Source: Glycomyces sp040645615
GTDB taxonomy: Bacteria > Actinomycetota > Actinomycetes > Mycobacteriales > Micromonosporaceae
DNA: 64,000 nt
Assembly: GCF_040645615.1 (NCBI RefSeq)
Contig: NZ_JBEYYO010000001.1
Span: 124,001-188,000 of the forward strand
Direction: 5' to 3'
The position numbers and the translations under genes are program-made. The notes under the pieces were generated by a model that searched no databases, was not told the DNA's origin, and saw only the letters and a list, made by a program, of their open reading frames with translations. Positions 42,838-53,507 of this stretch are shown in pieces (position 1 is the first letter of the stretch; every line of letters starts with the position of its first letter).

Positions 42838-43317
42838 TTATCGCCCTGCGGCCGCTGTCAGCCTGTCGAGGAATTCCTGCTCGGCGTCCGTCACGGCCAC
42901 CTTGCGGCTGAAGAAGCCGCCCTTCTTGGAGCTCGAGGCCTCGGTGACGCGCGTGGCGATCTTCAGGAGCCAGTCGACATACGCGTCCCTGTCCTCGGCG
43001 CTCCCGCGTTCGGCCAGCGCCGCGCTCGCGCGCTCACTCGTGCCCAGGGCCTTGGCGATGGCTTCCTCTGGATCGGGCAGGCCCGCGTCGGGGCTCGGTT
43101 CCTTCGCGTCCTGGCGCAGGCGCTGGGCCACGGAGCGCACGAAGCCGTTGGCGTGCCGCTGCGCCTCCTTGAAGACCTTCGATCCGGCGGTGACCTCTTT
43201 GAGGAACGCGATGGGGCTGGTCTCGCCGTCGGCGAAGATCGCGCCCTCCATCACCGCCCTGGGGGCGGCCAAGATGTCGGCGAGTTCGTCGTCGGTGAAG
43301 GCGGAGAGATCCGTCAT
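42838..43317 (-). CDS. Hypothetical soluble protein
   Basis: A 159-residue acidic, predicted all-helical protein with no recognised domain. The N-terminus (MTDLSAFTDDELADILAAPR) and a middle with FLKEVTAGSKVFKEAQRHAN suggest a helical bundle. There is a basic patch near the end (SSKKGGFFSRK). ATG at 43317 has AGGAAG at good distance, so a longer in-frame start at 43356 is not used. It is upstream of nothing in its direction except the terminator, and downstream of rel by 58 bp, facing the same way. It could be co-transcribed with rel. Confidence 0.7.
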   Translation of the reverse strand: MTDLSAFTDDELADILAAPRAVMEGAIFADGETSPIAFLKEVTAGSKVFKEAQRHANGFVRSVAQRLRQDAKEPSPDAGLPDPEEAIAKALGTSERASAALAERGSAEDRDAYVDWLLKIATRVTEASSSKKGGFFSRKVAVTDAEQEFLDRLTAAAGR

Positions 43318-43374
43318 GATCACGCTTCCTGATGCGGCGGTGGGGGAGACCGTCACACCTTAACCGGGGCGCGG

Positions 43375-45723
<2,349 letters not shown>

Positions 45724-45870
45724 GCAGCCCTCCTCGGTATCAGTGCGGGTCCGGCCCCGATTACGGCCGGAGCTTCGACACCCATCCTATCTTCGCGGCG
45801 CCCCGGCCCGTGCGGAGCGACGGCGAGCCGCACCGCACTGAGCCGTAGCACACACCGTCGCGCGCCGGGG

Positions 45871-46767
45871 CTACATCGCCCCGGCCGCCGCCACCTGCTC
45901 GACGATGTCCAGGCCCGAGGTGATGTGGCCCAGGATGGTGTAGCTCGCCGGGAGCGAGGTGTCCTCGTAGACGATGAAGAACTGGCTGCCGGTGGTGCCC
46001 GCGCCCGCGTTCGCCATCGCGATGGTCCCGGCCGGGTAGTTGCCCTCGGCCGTGACCGGCAGGTTCTCCTCGTTGTACTGGTAGCCCGGGGAGCCCGCGC
46101 CGGCCATCTCGGGGGTGCCGGCCTCGATCGCGCCGCGCGCGTCGGGGTCGCCGCACTGGAGTACCCAGATCCCGTCGGTGGTCAGGCGGTGGCACTGCTG
46201 GCCGTCGAAGTAGCCCTCGCCCGCGAGGTAGGTGAACGAACCGGCCGTGCACGGGGCCTCGTCGGTCAGGATGTCGGCGGTGATGACCCCGAGGTTGGTC
46301 ACGATCGTCATCTCCTGCGTGCCCAGCATCGGCTGCTTGGGCTGCGGGATCGGGCTGGTGCCGTCCATCGAGGTGTACATGCACGAGGTGGCCGCGCCCG
46401 AGGTGTCCGGGGCGGTCATCTGGAAGCACTCCAGGTACACGTCCTGGGCCGGGCGGCCGTCGGTGAGGCCCTCGACGGCCTCGGCGGTCTCGCCCTCGCC
46501 GCTGGGCTCGATCCCGGCGCAGCGAGCGGCCGCGGCCTCGGAGGACTCGCGGATCTTGCCCAGCGCGGGGTCGTTCGCGTCGGTGTCCTCGTCGGAGGAG
46601 AAGAACGAGAACGCGCCCCAGGCGACGAGCACCAGGACCACGAGGGCGCCGACGCCGCCGATGCTCCACAGGACGGTGCGCCTGCGCTGCTCTTCCTCGG
46701 CCTTGGCGGCCATGCGCTGCTGCAACTGCTGCCGAGCGGCCAGCCGCTGGGATTGTTTCGACGCCAC
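45871..46767 (-). CDS. Membrane-anchored cyclophilin-type peptidyl-prolyl isomerase
   Basis: A 298-residue protein: a cytosolic basic/glutamine-rich start (residues 1-30), one TM helix (about 32-55), an acidic linker, then a cyclophilin domain (about 145-298). The domain has TIVTNLGVITADIL, the FDGQQCHRL catalytic Arg/His region, YPAGTIAMANAGAGTTGSQF and FFIVYED. Some cyclophilin consensus residues differ, as in other extracytoplasmic PpiB-like proteins next to rel. It probably folds exported proteins. GTG at 46767 is the start. It follows the 105-residue TM protein gene, with which it is likely co-transcribed. Confidence 0.9.
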   Translation of the reverse strand: MASKQSQRLAARQQLQQRMAAKAEEEQRRRTVLWSIGGVGALVVLVLVAWGAFSFFSSDEDTDANDPALGKIRESSEAAAARCAGIEPSGEGETAEAVEGLTDGRPAQDVYLECFQMTAPDTSGAATSCMYTSMDGTSPIPQPKQPMLGTQEMTIVTNLGVITADILTDEAPCTAGSFTYLAGEGYFDGQQCHRLTTDGIWVLQCGDPDARGAIEAGTPEMAGAGSPGYQYNEENLPVTAEGNYPAGTIAMANAGAGTTGSQFFIVYEDTSLPASYTILGHITSGLDIVEQVAAAGAM

Positions 46768-46798
46768 CGTCGGGTCTCCTTCAGGCGTAAAGGGGTGC

Positions 46799-47116
46799 TT
46801 ACTCGGACTCGGTCTCGGAAACGGCTTCGTCCGAGGGCTCCTCGACGGGGCTCTCCTCGGTGCCTTCGGTCGGGCTCTCCTCGACCGGGAGCGACTCGGT
46901 GATCTCGCCTGCCGGGTCCTCGGGAGGCGGCTCCTCGCTCGCGAAGAAACCGGTCTGCCACAGGTAGGCGAGGGTCAGCACGGCGGCGATCACGATGAGT
47001 CCCGACAGCGCCTGGAGCCTGCGGCGGCGGCGAAGCCTGCCCGCGAGCCGCGCGTTCTTCTTCGCGTTCGCGATGCGCTGCTTGCGCTGCTCCATGTGCT
47101 TGGACTTGGCGGGCAC
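46799..47116 (-). CDS. Small single-pass membrane protein with acidic tail
   Basis: A 105-residue protein. The N-terminal half is very basic (KHMEQRKQRIANAKKNARLA, RLRRRRRLQ), followed by one TM helix (about 38-58). An acidic, Pro/Glu/Ser-rich C-terminal tail (residues 64-105) is predicted to be outside. No family is recognised. GTG at 47116 is preceded by GGAGG. It is directly upstream of the cyclophilin gene, and its N-terminal layout (basic Gln/Lys region then TM) resembles that protein's own N-terminus. Confidence 0.78.
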   Translation of the reverse strand: MPAKSKHMEQRKQRIANAKKNARLAGRLRRRRRLQALSGLIVIAAVLTLAYLWQTGFFASEEPPPEDPAGEITESLPVEESPTEGTEESPVEEPSDEAVSETESE

Positions 47117-47275
47117 CGGGCCTCCTACGAATGACCGGTCTCGGCTTCGCTTGCGAGCCGTAAACCGGAATTGCTCATTTCAGGGGTTACGAGTTCCGCA
47201 GTTTAGCGGGGACAAGTCAGACGCGTCACCGCAGGATGCCCGGTGTATCCTGAGCCGGCGAAGAAGGGGGAGCGG

Positions 47276-47950
47276 GTGATCGTCGAGACGCTGGTGGCCG
47301 ATGCGTTCGGCACGAACTGCCATGTGCTCTCGGCCGGTCCCGGATCCGAATGCGTGGTCGTCGACCCCGGCATCGGCATCGCACCCCGCCTGGAGGACCT
47401 GCTCGCCGAGCGCGGCCTCAAGCCCGTCGCGGTGCTCCTGACCCACGGCCACCTCGACCACACGTACTCGGTGACGCCCGTCTGCGGCGCGAACGACGTG
47501 CCCGCGTTCATCCACACCGCCGACGCGCACCTGCTCGAAGACCCCGCGAGGGGCTTCAGCCAAGCCATGATGTCCCTGGTCGGCACCGGCCTCGAATGGA
47601 CCGAACCCGACCGCGTGGAGACCCTCGACGACGGCGGCACGTTCGAACTCGCCGGGATGCGCTTCGGGGTCGACCACGCCCCCGGCCACACCGCCGGCTC
47701 GGTGCTGTTCCGCACCGACGACGACGAGGCCCGCTACGCGCTCACCGGCGACGTGCTCTTCCGCGGCGCGATCGGCCGCACCGACCTGCCCGGCGGCAGC
47801 GACGAGGCGATGTGGGACAGCCTGCGCCGCAAGATCCTCCCGCTGGACGACGACACCGTGGTGCTCCCCGGGCACGGCCCGAACACCACGATCGCGATCG
47901 AGCGCGCGGGCAACCGCTACCTGAAGCTCGCCGCGCGCGGCGACCATTAG
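47276..47950 (+). CDS. Metallo-beta-lactamase fold hydrolase (glyoxalase II-like)
   Basis: A 224-residue hydrolase with the binuclear metal motif THGHLDH (H57, H59, D61, H62) and further ligands in DHAPGHTAGS, LTGDVLFRG and VLPGHGPNTT. The pattern fits glyoxalase II-like thioesterases, a family usually found between the cyclophilin gene and hisS in Actinobacteria. The substrate is probably a thioester; the exact one is unknown. GTG at 47276 has AAGGGGGA upstream. hisS follows after 50 bp in the same direction. Confidence 0.9.
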   Translation: MIVETLVADAFGTNCHVLSAGPGSECVVVDPGIGIAPRLEDLLAERGLKPVAVLLTHGHLDHTYSVTPVCGANDVPAFIHTADAHLLEDPARGFSQAMMSLVGTGLEWTEPDRVETLDDGGTFELAGMRFGVDHAPGHTAGSVLFRTDDDEARYALTGDVLFRGAIGRTDLPGGSDEAMWDSLRRKILPLDDDTVVLPGHGPNTTIAIERAGNRYLKLAARGDH

Positions 47951-48000
47951 TCGCGCGTCGCTCCCGCACCGAGATTTCCGCACACACCAAGGAGACACCC

Positions 48001-49323
48001 ATGTCACGACCCCAGCCGCTCTCGGGCTTCCCCGAACTGCTGCCCCGCCAGCGGATCGTCGAGCAGCAGGTCGTGGACCATCTCCGCCGCGCGTTCGAGC
48101 TGCACGGCTTCGCCAACGTCCAGACCCGCGCCGTCGAGCCCATGGACCAGCTGCTGCGCAAGGGCGAGACCTCCAAGGAGGTTTACGTGCTGCGGCGGCT
48201 CCAGGCCGACGGCGACGGCGACGCCGGGCTGGGCCTGCACTTCGACCTCACCGTGCCGTTCGCGCGGTACGTGCTGGAGCACGCCGGGAAGCTCAACTTC
48301 CCGTTCCGCCGCTACCAGATCCAGCCGTGCTGGCGCGGCGAGCGCCCCCAGGAGGGCCGCTACCGCGAGTTCTGGCAGGCCGACATCGACATCGTCGACC
48401 AAGGCGAACTGCCCGCGCACTACGAGGTCGAGGTCGCGCTGGTCATCGCCGACGCCCTCCGCGACCTGCCGCTGCCGAAGGTCCGCATGCACGTCAACAA
48501 CCGCAAGCTCTCCCAGGGCTTCTACCAGGGCCTCGGGATCGCCGACACCGAAGAGGCGCTGCGGATCATCGACAAGCTCGACAAGATCGGCCCCGACGCG
48601 GTCGCGAAGCTCCTCATCGAGGACGTGAACGCGACCCCCGAGCAGGCCGCGTCCTGCCTCAAGCTCGCCTCGATCAGCGCCGCCGACACCTCGTTCGTGG
48701 ACGAGATCCGCGCGCTGGGCGTCTCGGACCCGCTGCTCGACGAGGGCCTGGACGAGCTCGCCGCCGTCGTGGAGGCCGCCGCCACCGCCGCGCCCGGCTT
48801 CGTCGTCGCGGACATGAAGATCGCCCGCGGCCTCGACTACTACACCGGCACGGTCTACGAGACGATCATGGAGGGCTTCGAGAGCCTCGGCTCGATCTGC
48901 TCGGGCGGCCGCTATGACAAGCTCGCCTCCGACGGCAAGAACACGTATCCCGGTGTGGGCCTGTCGATCGGCATCTCGCGCATCCTGGTGCCCCTGCTCC
49001 AGTCCGGGCGGCTCGACGCCACCCGCGAGGTCCCGACCTGCGTGCTGGTTGCGCTGGCGAACGACGAGGAGCGCCCGGCCGCGACCGCGCTCGCGCAGCG
49101 CCTGCGCTCGCGCGGCATCCCGGTCCAGGTCTCGCCTTCGGCGGCCAAGTTCGGCAAGCAGATCAAGTTCGCCGACAAGCGCGGCATTCCCTTCGTGCTT
49201 TTCACGAATGAGGAAGGCACGCAGATCAAGGACATCCGCTCCGGCGACCAGGTCACGATCGACGTCGACACCTGGCAGCCCCCGGCCGGCGACCTCCACC
49301 CGCGCATCGTCGCCCCCGAGTAG
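48001..49323 (+). CDS. hisS: Histidyl-tRNA synthetase
   Basis: A 440-residue class II synthetase. The motifs are motif 1 around PMDQLLRKGETSKEVY, motif 2 (RRYQIQPCWRGERPQEGRYR, including the adenylate Arg and the REFWQADIDIVD stretch), the His-specific ARGLDYYTGTVYE, and motif 3 VGLSIGISRI. The C-terminal anticodon domain begins near CVLVALANDEERPAA. The length and variant class (with FRRYQIQ rather than FRRHAVC) match the second HisS type found in some Actinobacteria. ATG at 48001 follows AAGGAGA. A terminator and repeat array follow. Confidence 0.95.
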   Translation: MSRPQPLSGFPELLPRQRIVEQQVVDHLRRAFELHGFANVQTRAVEPMDQLLRKGETSKEVYVLRRLQADGDGDAGLGLHFDLTVPFARYVLEHAGKLNFPFRRYQIQPCWRGERPQEGRYREFWQADIDIVDQGELPAHYEVEVALVIADALRDLPLPKVRMHVNNRKLSQGFYQGLGIADTEEALRIIDKLDKIGPDAVAKLLIEDVNATPEQAASCLKLASISAADTSFVDEIRALGVSDPLLDEGLDELAAVVEAAATAAPGFVVADMKIARGLDYYTGTVYETIMEGFESLGSICSGGRYDKLASDGKNTYPGVGLSIGISRILVPLLQSGRLDATREVPTCVLVALANDEERPAATALAQRLRSRGIPVQVSPSAAKFGKQIKFADKRGIPFVLFTNEEGTQIKDIRSGDQVTIDVDTWQPPAGDLHPRIVAPE

Positions 49324-49331
49324 CAGCGAAG

Positions 49332-49356
49332 GGCCGCGCCCGAAACGGGCGCGGCC
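49332..49356 (+). terminator. hisS intrinsic terminator and first hairpin of the repeat array
   Basis: GGCCGCGCCCG (49332-49342) pairs exactly with 49346-49356 around AAA, and TTTT follows at 49357-49360. This is a textbook rho-independent terminator. The same hairpin recurs three more times downstream in the array. Confidence 0.92.
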
Positions 49357-50030
49357 TTTTGCGGTTCGAGACGGTGTTCGCGGTCGCGGTCGCGGTCGCG
49401 AGCGAGGGCGAGGGCGCGGGACGAGCCGAAGTCGGTTCGCGCGGGGTGCGGCGACGAAGCGAACGGGCTGGCGGGAGTTCGCGAACACGGCCCAGGCGGC
49501 GACCCTGCCTCCTGGCGGGTCGTGCGCGAGATGCCGCGCCCGAAGCGGGCGCGGTCTTTTGCGGTTCGGGATGGTGGGCGCGGGCGCGGGGCGAGCCGCG
49601 TCGGAGTCCGTTCGCTCGCAAGGCCGACGACGAAGCGAGCGGGCCGACGGGCGCGGTTCGCGAACACGGCCCAGGCGGCGGCCCTGCCTCCTGGCGGGTC
49701 GTGCGCGAGGGGTCGCGCCCGCTTCGGGTGCGACCCCTCGCGGTTCGAGACGGTGTTCGTGAGCGCGAGCGCGGGTGCGGGTGCGGGGCGAGTCGCGTCA
49801 GAGTCCGCTCGTTCGCAAGGCCGACGACGAAGCGAGCGGGCCGACGGGCGCGGTTCGCGAACACGGCCTTGGCGAGGGCACCGCCCCAGGCACGTCATTC
49901 GCGAAGGGCCGCGCCCGAAACGAGCGCGGCCCTTCGCGGTTTCCTGGGTGGCGGTCGCGGGGTGAGTCTTGTCCGAGTCCGTTCGCTCGCCAGGCCGACG
50001 ACGACGCGAACGGGCCTGATAGCGGTCGGG
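49332..50030. repeat. Array of four related ~180-206-bp units, each headed by a terminator-like hairpin
   Basis: The hairpin core CCGCGCCCG begins at 49334, 49534, 49713 (TCGCGCCCG) and 49919, so the unit lengths are 200, 179 and 206 bp. Each unit continues with GCGGTT(CG) plus a GCG-rich stretch and then AGTCCGTTCGCTCGCAAGG or a variant. GACGACGAAGCGAGCGGGCC follows. Three units have the exact palindrome GTTCGCGAAC followed by ACGGCC, and two have CCTGCCTCCTGGCGGGTCGT. The hairpin stems remain paired with G-U or single mismatched positions in the later copies, while loops vary (AAA, AAG, CTTC, AAA). Reading frames over the array on either strand give Arg-rich low-complexity products and are not believed to be genes. 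Confidence 0.85.
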
Positions 50031-50038
50031 GGCGCCGC

Positions 50039-51160
50039 CTAAGCTGCGGTCCTTCCCTTGGGCAGGTCGTGGGCGAAGCTCCACATCGCTATGCGGCACA
50101 ACGATTCCTTGTAGCGTGCGGCTGCTCGGCCTGTCAGGTATCCGCTCCGGGGGCGGTCGTCCGCGGTCACGAATTGCACCACCGCGTCCCGGCGGCCGAG
50201 GCTGATCGTCTGGTGGAAGTAGCGGACCTTCAGGCGAGGGGGCCGCCGCGCCGCCACGGCGGCGGCGATGTGCCCTGCCGCGAGCCAGCCTGTGGGCATT
50301 CCCGACGAGCACGACATCCGCAGCGCCTTGCCGCCCGGGCCCGCGGCGAGGGCGGCGTCGCCGATCGCGTAGACCTCCGGGTGCGAGACCGAGCGCATCG
50401 CTTCGTCGACCACGATCAGTCCCGCTTCGGTCCGCAGTCCCGACGCGGCCGCGATCGGGCCCGGTGCGAAGCCGGTCGCGCTGATCGCCACATCCGCGTC
50501 CAGGACCTTGCCTTCTTCGGTGACCGCGCCGTCCGCAGTGAACCGCTCGACCCGGACGCCTTCGTTCACGGTGACGCCCAGCCGCTCGCACCCGCGGCGC
50601 AGGTGCGCCCGCGCTCCCGGGACGAGCCAGTCCCCGAGCCCGCCCGAGGTCGCCAGCGCGACCGCCGCGTCCGGTCGGGCCTGGGCGATCTCGGTGGCGA
50701 TCTCCAATCCGGTGAGCCCGCCGCCGACCACGAGTACCCGGCCGCCCGACTCGACGCGGGCGATCTTGTCGCGCAACCGCATCGCGCTCGGCGGCGAGGA
50801 CGCGTTCCAGGCGTGCTCGAACGATCCGGGCATCGTCGCCCCCGCGCTGCCCAGGGCGTAGACGAGCGAGTCGTAGGCGAGCGTGTCGTCGTCGGCCAGG
50901 ACGGTGCGCCGCTTGGGATCCACGGCTTCGACCCTGGCGCAGTGCAGCCGCACGCCCGAGCCGCGCAGCAGCTCGGCGAGGTCGTACCGGGGCAGGTCCT
51001 GTCCGGCCGCGACCTGATGCAGGCGGAGCCGCTCGACGAAGTCGGTGCGGTCGTTGACCAGCACGATCGCGGCGTCGGTCCCGCGCAGCAGGGTGCTGAG
51101 CCTGCGGGCGGCGGTGAGCCCGGCGTAGCCGGCCCCGAGCACGAGAATGCGGTGTCCCAT
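50039..51160 (-). CDS. NAD(P)/FAD-dependent oxidoreductase (NDH-2-like), copy 1
   Basis: A 373-residue flavoprotein with two Rossmann folds: GAGYAG near the N-terminus for FAD and GGGLTG near residue 145 for NAD(P)H. VYAIGDAA in the C-terminal third binds FAD again. It resembles type II NADH dehydrogenases and the oxidoreductases of ECF41 gene clusters. It lacks an obvious membrane-anchoring helix. ATG at 51160 has AGAGG at good distance; an ATG two codons upstream is possible. It is a paralogue of the next upstream gene and is in the same operon direction as the ECF41 sigma gene. Confidence 0.88.
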   Translation of the reverse strand: MGHRILVLGAGYAGLTAARRLSTLLRGTDAAIVLVNDRTDFVERLRLHQVAAGQDLPRYDLAELLRGSGVRLHCARVEAVDPKRRTVLADDDTLAYDSLVYALGSAGATMPGSFEHAWNASSPPSAMRLRDKIARVESGGRVLVVGGGLTGLEIATEIAQARPDAAVALATSGGLGDWLVPGARAHLRRGCERLGVTVNEGVRVERFTADGAVTEEGKVLDADVAISATGFAPGPIAAASGLRTEAGLIVVDEAMRSVSHPEVYAIGDAALAAGPGGKALRMSCSSGMPTGWLAAGHIAAAVAARRPPRLKVRYFHQTISLGRRDAVVQFVTADDRPRSGYLTGRAAARYKESLCRIAMWSFAHDLPKGRTAA

Positions 51161-51201
51161 CGGCATGTCCTCTTCGATCGTGGCTTCAGTCGGGCAGTGA
51201 G

Positions 51202-51230
51202 AGGCCGACCGGCCTCGGACCGGTCGGCCT
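51202..51230 (-). terminator. Hairpin between the two oxidoreductase genes
   Basis: AGGCCGACCGG (51202-51212) pairs exactly with 51220-51230 around a 7-nt loop. It lies just after the stop of the upstream copy, so it may attenuate read-through into the downstream copy. Confidence 0.7.
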
Positions 51231-51237
51231 TCCCGCG

Positions 51238-52437
51238 CTACCCGGCGACCGCGGGGATCTCGGCTCGTGCGGACGCGTTCGCGGTGCGGATGCGCTTGCG
51301 GCGCACCGGCATGCCCATGGTCGGGTTGGCCACGCCCCAGGCCGCGCCCTTGCAGACGAGCTCCTTGTACCCGGCGGCGAAGCGGCCCCTCAAGGTCGCG
51401 TTCACCGCCTTGTCCTCGGCCGTCACGTACTGGATCAGGCCTTCCTTGCGGCCCAGCGAGATGCACTGGTTGAAGTAGCGGGCGTGGTTGCGTGGGAGCT
51501 TGCCGCCGGTGAGGCGGGCCGCGATCGTGTCGGCGGCCATCCACGCGACCGGGGTGCCCGAGGCGCACGACATGCGCAGCACCTTGCCGGTGTTGCCCCT
51601 CGCGTAGGCCGCGTCGCCGACGGCGTACACGTCCGGGTGCGAGACCGAGGCCATCGTCTCGTCCACGACGATCTGGCCCGATTCGGTGACCTCGAGGCCG
51701 CTGGAGTTCGCGATCGGGTGGACCTGGAATCCGGTGGTCCACACGGTGACCTGGGAGGTGATCCGCTCGCCTTCGGCCGAGACCACTTCGTCCGCACCGA
51801 CTTCGGCCACGTCGGTGTGCTCGTGCACCTCGATGTCCAGTCCCTTGAGGACTTTCCAGAGGTGCTGGCGGCCCTTCGCCGAGACCCAGTCGCCCAGGCC
51901 GCCACGGGCCACGAGCTTGACGCGCAGGTCCGGCCTGGCCTCGGCGAACTCGGTGACGGCTTCGAGTCCGGTCAGGCCGCCGCCGACCACGGTGACGGTG
52001 CTCCCGGCGTCGAGGCGGGCCAGGCGCTCGCGCAGGCGCATGGCCCCGGCGCGGCTGGCGATCTCGTAGGCGTGTTCGGCCACGCCGGGCACGCCGTGGT
52101 CGGCGGTGCGGCTGCCGAGCGCGTACACGAGCGTGTCGTATTCGAGCTCGGCCGCGCCGTCGGCGTCGATCACGGCCACGGTCTTGGCGGTCGGGTCCAC
52201 GCTCGTGACCTTCGCGAGCCTGATGTCGACCCCTTGGCCCGCGAACATCTCGGCGAGCGGGCGCGCCTTGAGGTCCTGCCCGGCCGCGACCTGGTGCATG
52301 CGCACGCGTTCGACGAAGTCGGGTTCGGCGTTGACGAGGGTGATCGCCACGTCGTCTCGGTGCAGGCGCCTGGCGAGCCGTCCGGCCGCGATGGCCCCGG
52401 TGTATCCGGCGCCGAGAACGATGATGCGGTGCTGCAT
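51238..52437 (-). CDS. NAD(P)/FAD-dependent oxidoreductase (NDH-2-like), copy 2
   Basis: A 399-residue flavoprotein closely related to the downstream copy. Features are GAGYTG at residues 9-14, VDPTAKTV in the linker, GGGLTGLEAVTEFAEARPDL near 147, and VYAVGDAAYARGNTGKVLRM near the end. The C-terminus is basic (RRKRIRTANAS), and there is no membrane helix. It is the oxidoreductase typically next to ECF41 sigma factors and lies 93 bp downstream of the sigma gene. Electron acceptor and substrate are unknown; a quinone is likely by family. Confidence 0.9.
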   Translation of the reverse strand: MQHRIIVLGAGYTGAIAAGRLARRLHRDDVAITLVNAEPDFVERVRMHQVAAGQDLKARPLAEMFAGQGVDIRLAKVTSVDPTAKTVAVIDADGAAELEYDTLVYALGSRTADHGVPGVAEHAYEIASRAGAMRLRERLARLDAGSTVTVVGGGLTGLEAVTEFAEARPDLRVKLVARGGLGDWVSAKGRQHLWKVLKGLDIEVHEHTDVAEVGADEVVSAEGERITSQVTVWTTGFQVHPIANSSGLEVTESGQIVVDETMASVSHPDVYAVGDAAYARGNTGKVLRMSCASGTPVAWMAADTIAARLTGGKLPRNHARYFNQCISLGRKEGLIQYVTAEDKAVNATLRGRFAAGYKELVCKGAAWGVANPTMGMPVRRKRIRTANASARAEIPAVAG

Positions 52438-52530
52438 GTTCCTGCTCCTGTCTGGGATGGGTTCGCCACCTGAACCGGACGGCGGCCCGATTCCTGACAG
52501 GTTTTCTCTGTGAATCAGCTCACATGGTCT

Positions 52531-53475
52531 TCACCAGGCGGTGAGCAGCGGCTTCCCGTGGTCCTCGGCGTTCCAGTAGGCGTCGGCGCGGCCAAGTTTG
52601 TCAGGGTTCGCGGCGCTGAGCACCGCGGAGATCCCGTCCTCGGTGACCTCCAGGACCAAGACGCCGATGACCCGGCCGTCCACCACGGCCAGCACCGCGG
52701 GGGCGCCGTTGGCGACTCCGGCGTACAGGTCCACGGAGCCGCCGACCATGGCCCGCTTCTGCTCCGAGGGCTTGACGAGGCCGCGCACGAACTTCGCCAC
52801 CGCCATCGCGCCCGCGAACGGGCTGGTGCGGGCCGGGACCTTGCCGCCGCCGTCGCCGATCGCGACCACGTCGTCGGTGAGCAGGGCCAGCAGCGGCTCG
52901 GTCTTGCCGGTCGCGGCGGCCTCCAGGAACTCCTCCACGATGCGGCGCGCGGCCGCCTCGTCGATCGCCTTGCGGGCCCGGCCGTCGGCCAGATGCTGCT
53001 TGGCCCGATGGTAGATCTGCTGGCTGGAGGCCTCGGTGAGGTCGAGGATCTGCGCGATCTCGCGGTGCGGGTAGGCGAAGGCCTCCCGCAGGACGTACAC
53101 GCCGCGTTCGACCGGGGTCAGGCGCTCCATGAGCGTCAGGACCGCGATCGACACCGACTCGCGCTGCTCGAACGTGTCGGCGGGCCCGAGCATCGGGTCC
53201 CCGGCCAGCACCGGCTCGGGAAGCCACTGCCCCACATACGTCTCGCGCCTCGCCCGGGCCGAGGTGAGCTGGTTGAGGCACAGGTTGGTGAGCACCTTGG
53301 TCAGCCACGCCTCGGGCACGTCGAGCCGTTCGCGGTCGGTGCTCTGCCAGCGCAGGAAGGTCTCCTGCACCGCGTCCTCGGCCTCGCTCGCCGAACCGAG
53401 CAGGCGGTAGGCGATGGCCTCCAGGCGGGGCCTGGAGGCCTCGAACAGGTCGACGTCGGTCGCGGTGAGCCCCAT
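52531..53475 (-). CDS. ECF41-group RNA polymerase sigma factor (SigJ-like)
   Basis: A 314-residue ECF sigma factor. The sigma-2 region (about 10-75, RLLGSASEAEDAVQETFLRW) and sigma-4 region (about 108-160) are followed by a fused SnoaL-like C-terminal domain (about 180-314). That domain replaces the usual anti-sigma factor. All three ECF41 signatures are present: WLPEP in the linker (84-88), DGGGK (208-212) and NPDKL (290-294). In this group the C-terminal domain controls the sigma activity. The start at 53475 gives the standard N-terminus; a longer in-frame reading upstream overlaps the neighbouring gene antisense and is rejected. Its neighbours, oxidoreductases, fit the known ECF41 context. 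Confidence 0.95.
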   Translation of the reverse strand: MGLTATDVDLFEASRPRLEAIAYRLLGSASEAEDAVQETFLRWQSTDRERLDVPEAWLTKVLTNLCLNQLTSARARRETYVGQWLPEPVLAGDPMLGPADTFEQRESVSIAVLTLMERLTPVERGVYVLREAFAYPHREIAQILDLTEASSQQIYHRAKQHLADGRARKAIDEAAARRIVEEFLEAAATGKTEPLLALLTDDVVAIGDGGGKVPARTSPFAGAMAVAKFVRGLVKPSEQKRAMVGGSVDLYAGVANGAPAVLAVVDGRVIGVLVLEVTEDGISAVLSAANPDKLGRADAYWNAEDHGKPLLTAW

Positions 53476-53507
53476 GGGCCGATCGTAACCGGCCGTGCCA
53501 GTCTCGG

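Noticed and set aside
48912..50591. Long frames on both strands over the hisS-downstream repeat array
   Set aside because: The products are Arg/Pro/Ala-rich and arise because the GC-rich repeat lacks stop codons. Unit lengths of 200, 179 and 206 bp are not all multiples of three, so no frame is kept through the array.
52478..52499. Possible ECF41-type promoter (TGTCAGG ... CGTC) upstream of the first flavoprotein gene
   Set aside because: The two elements are only 11 bp apart, shorter than the spacing of about 16 bp known for ECF41 promoters, and the -35 match is partial.
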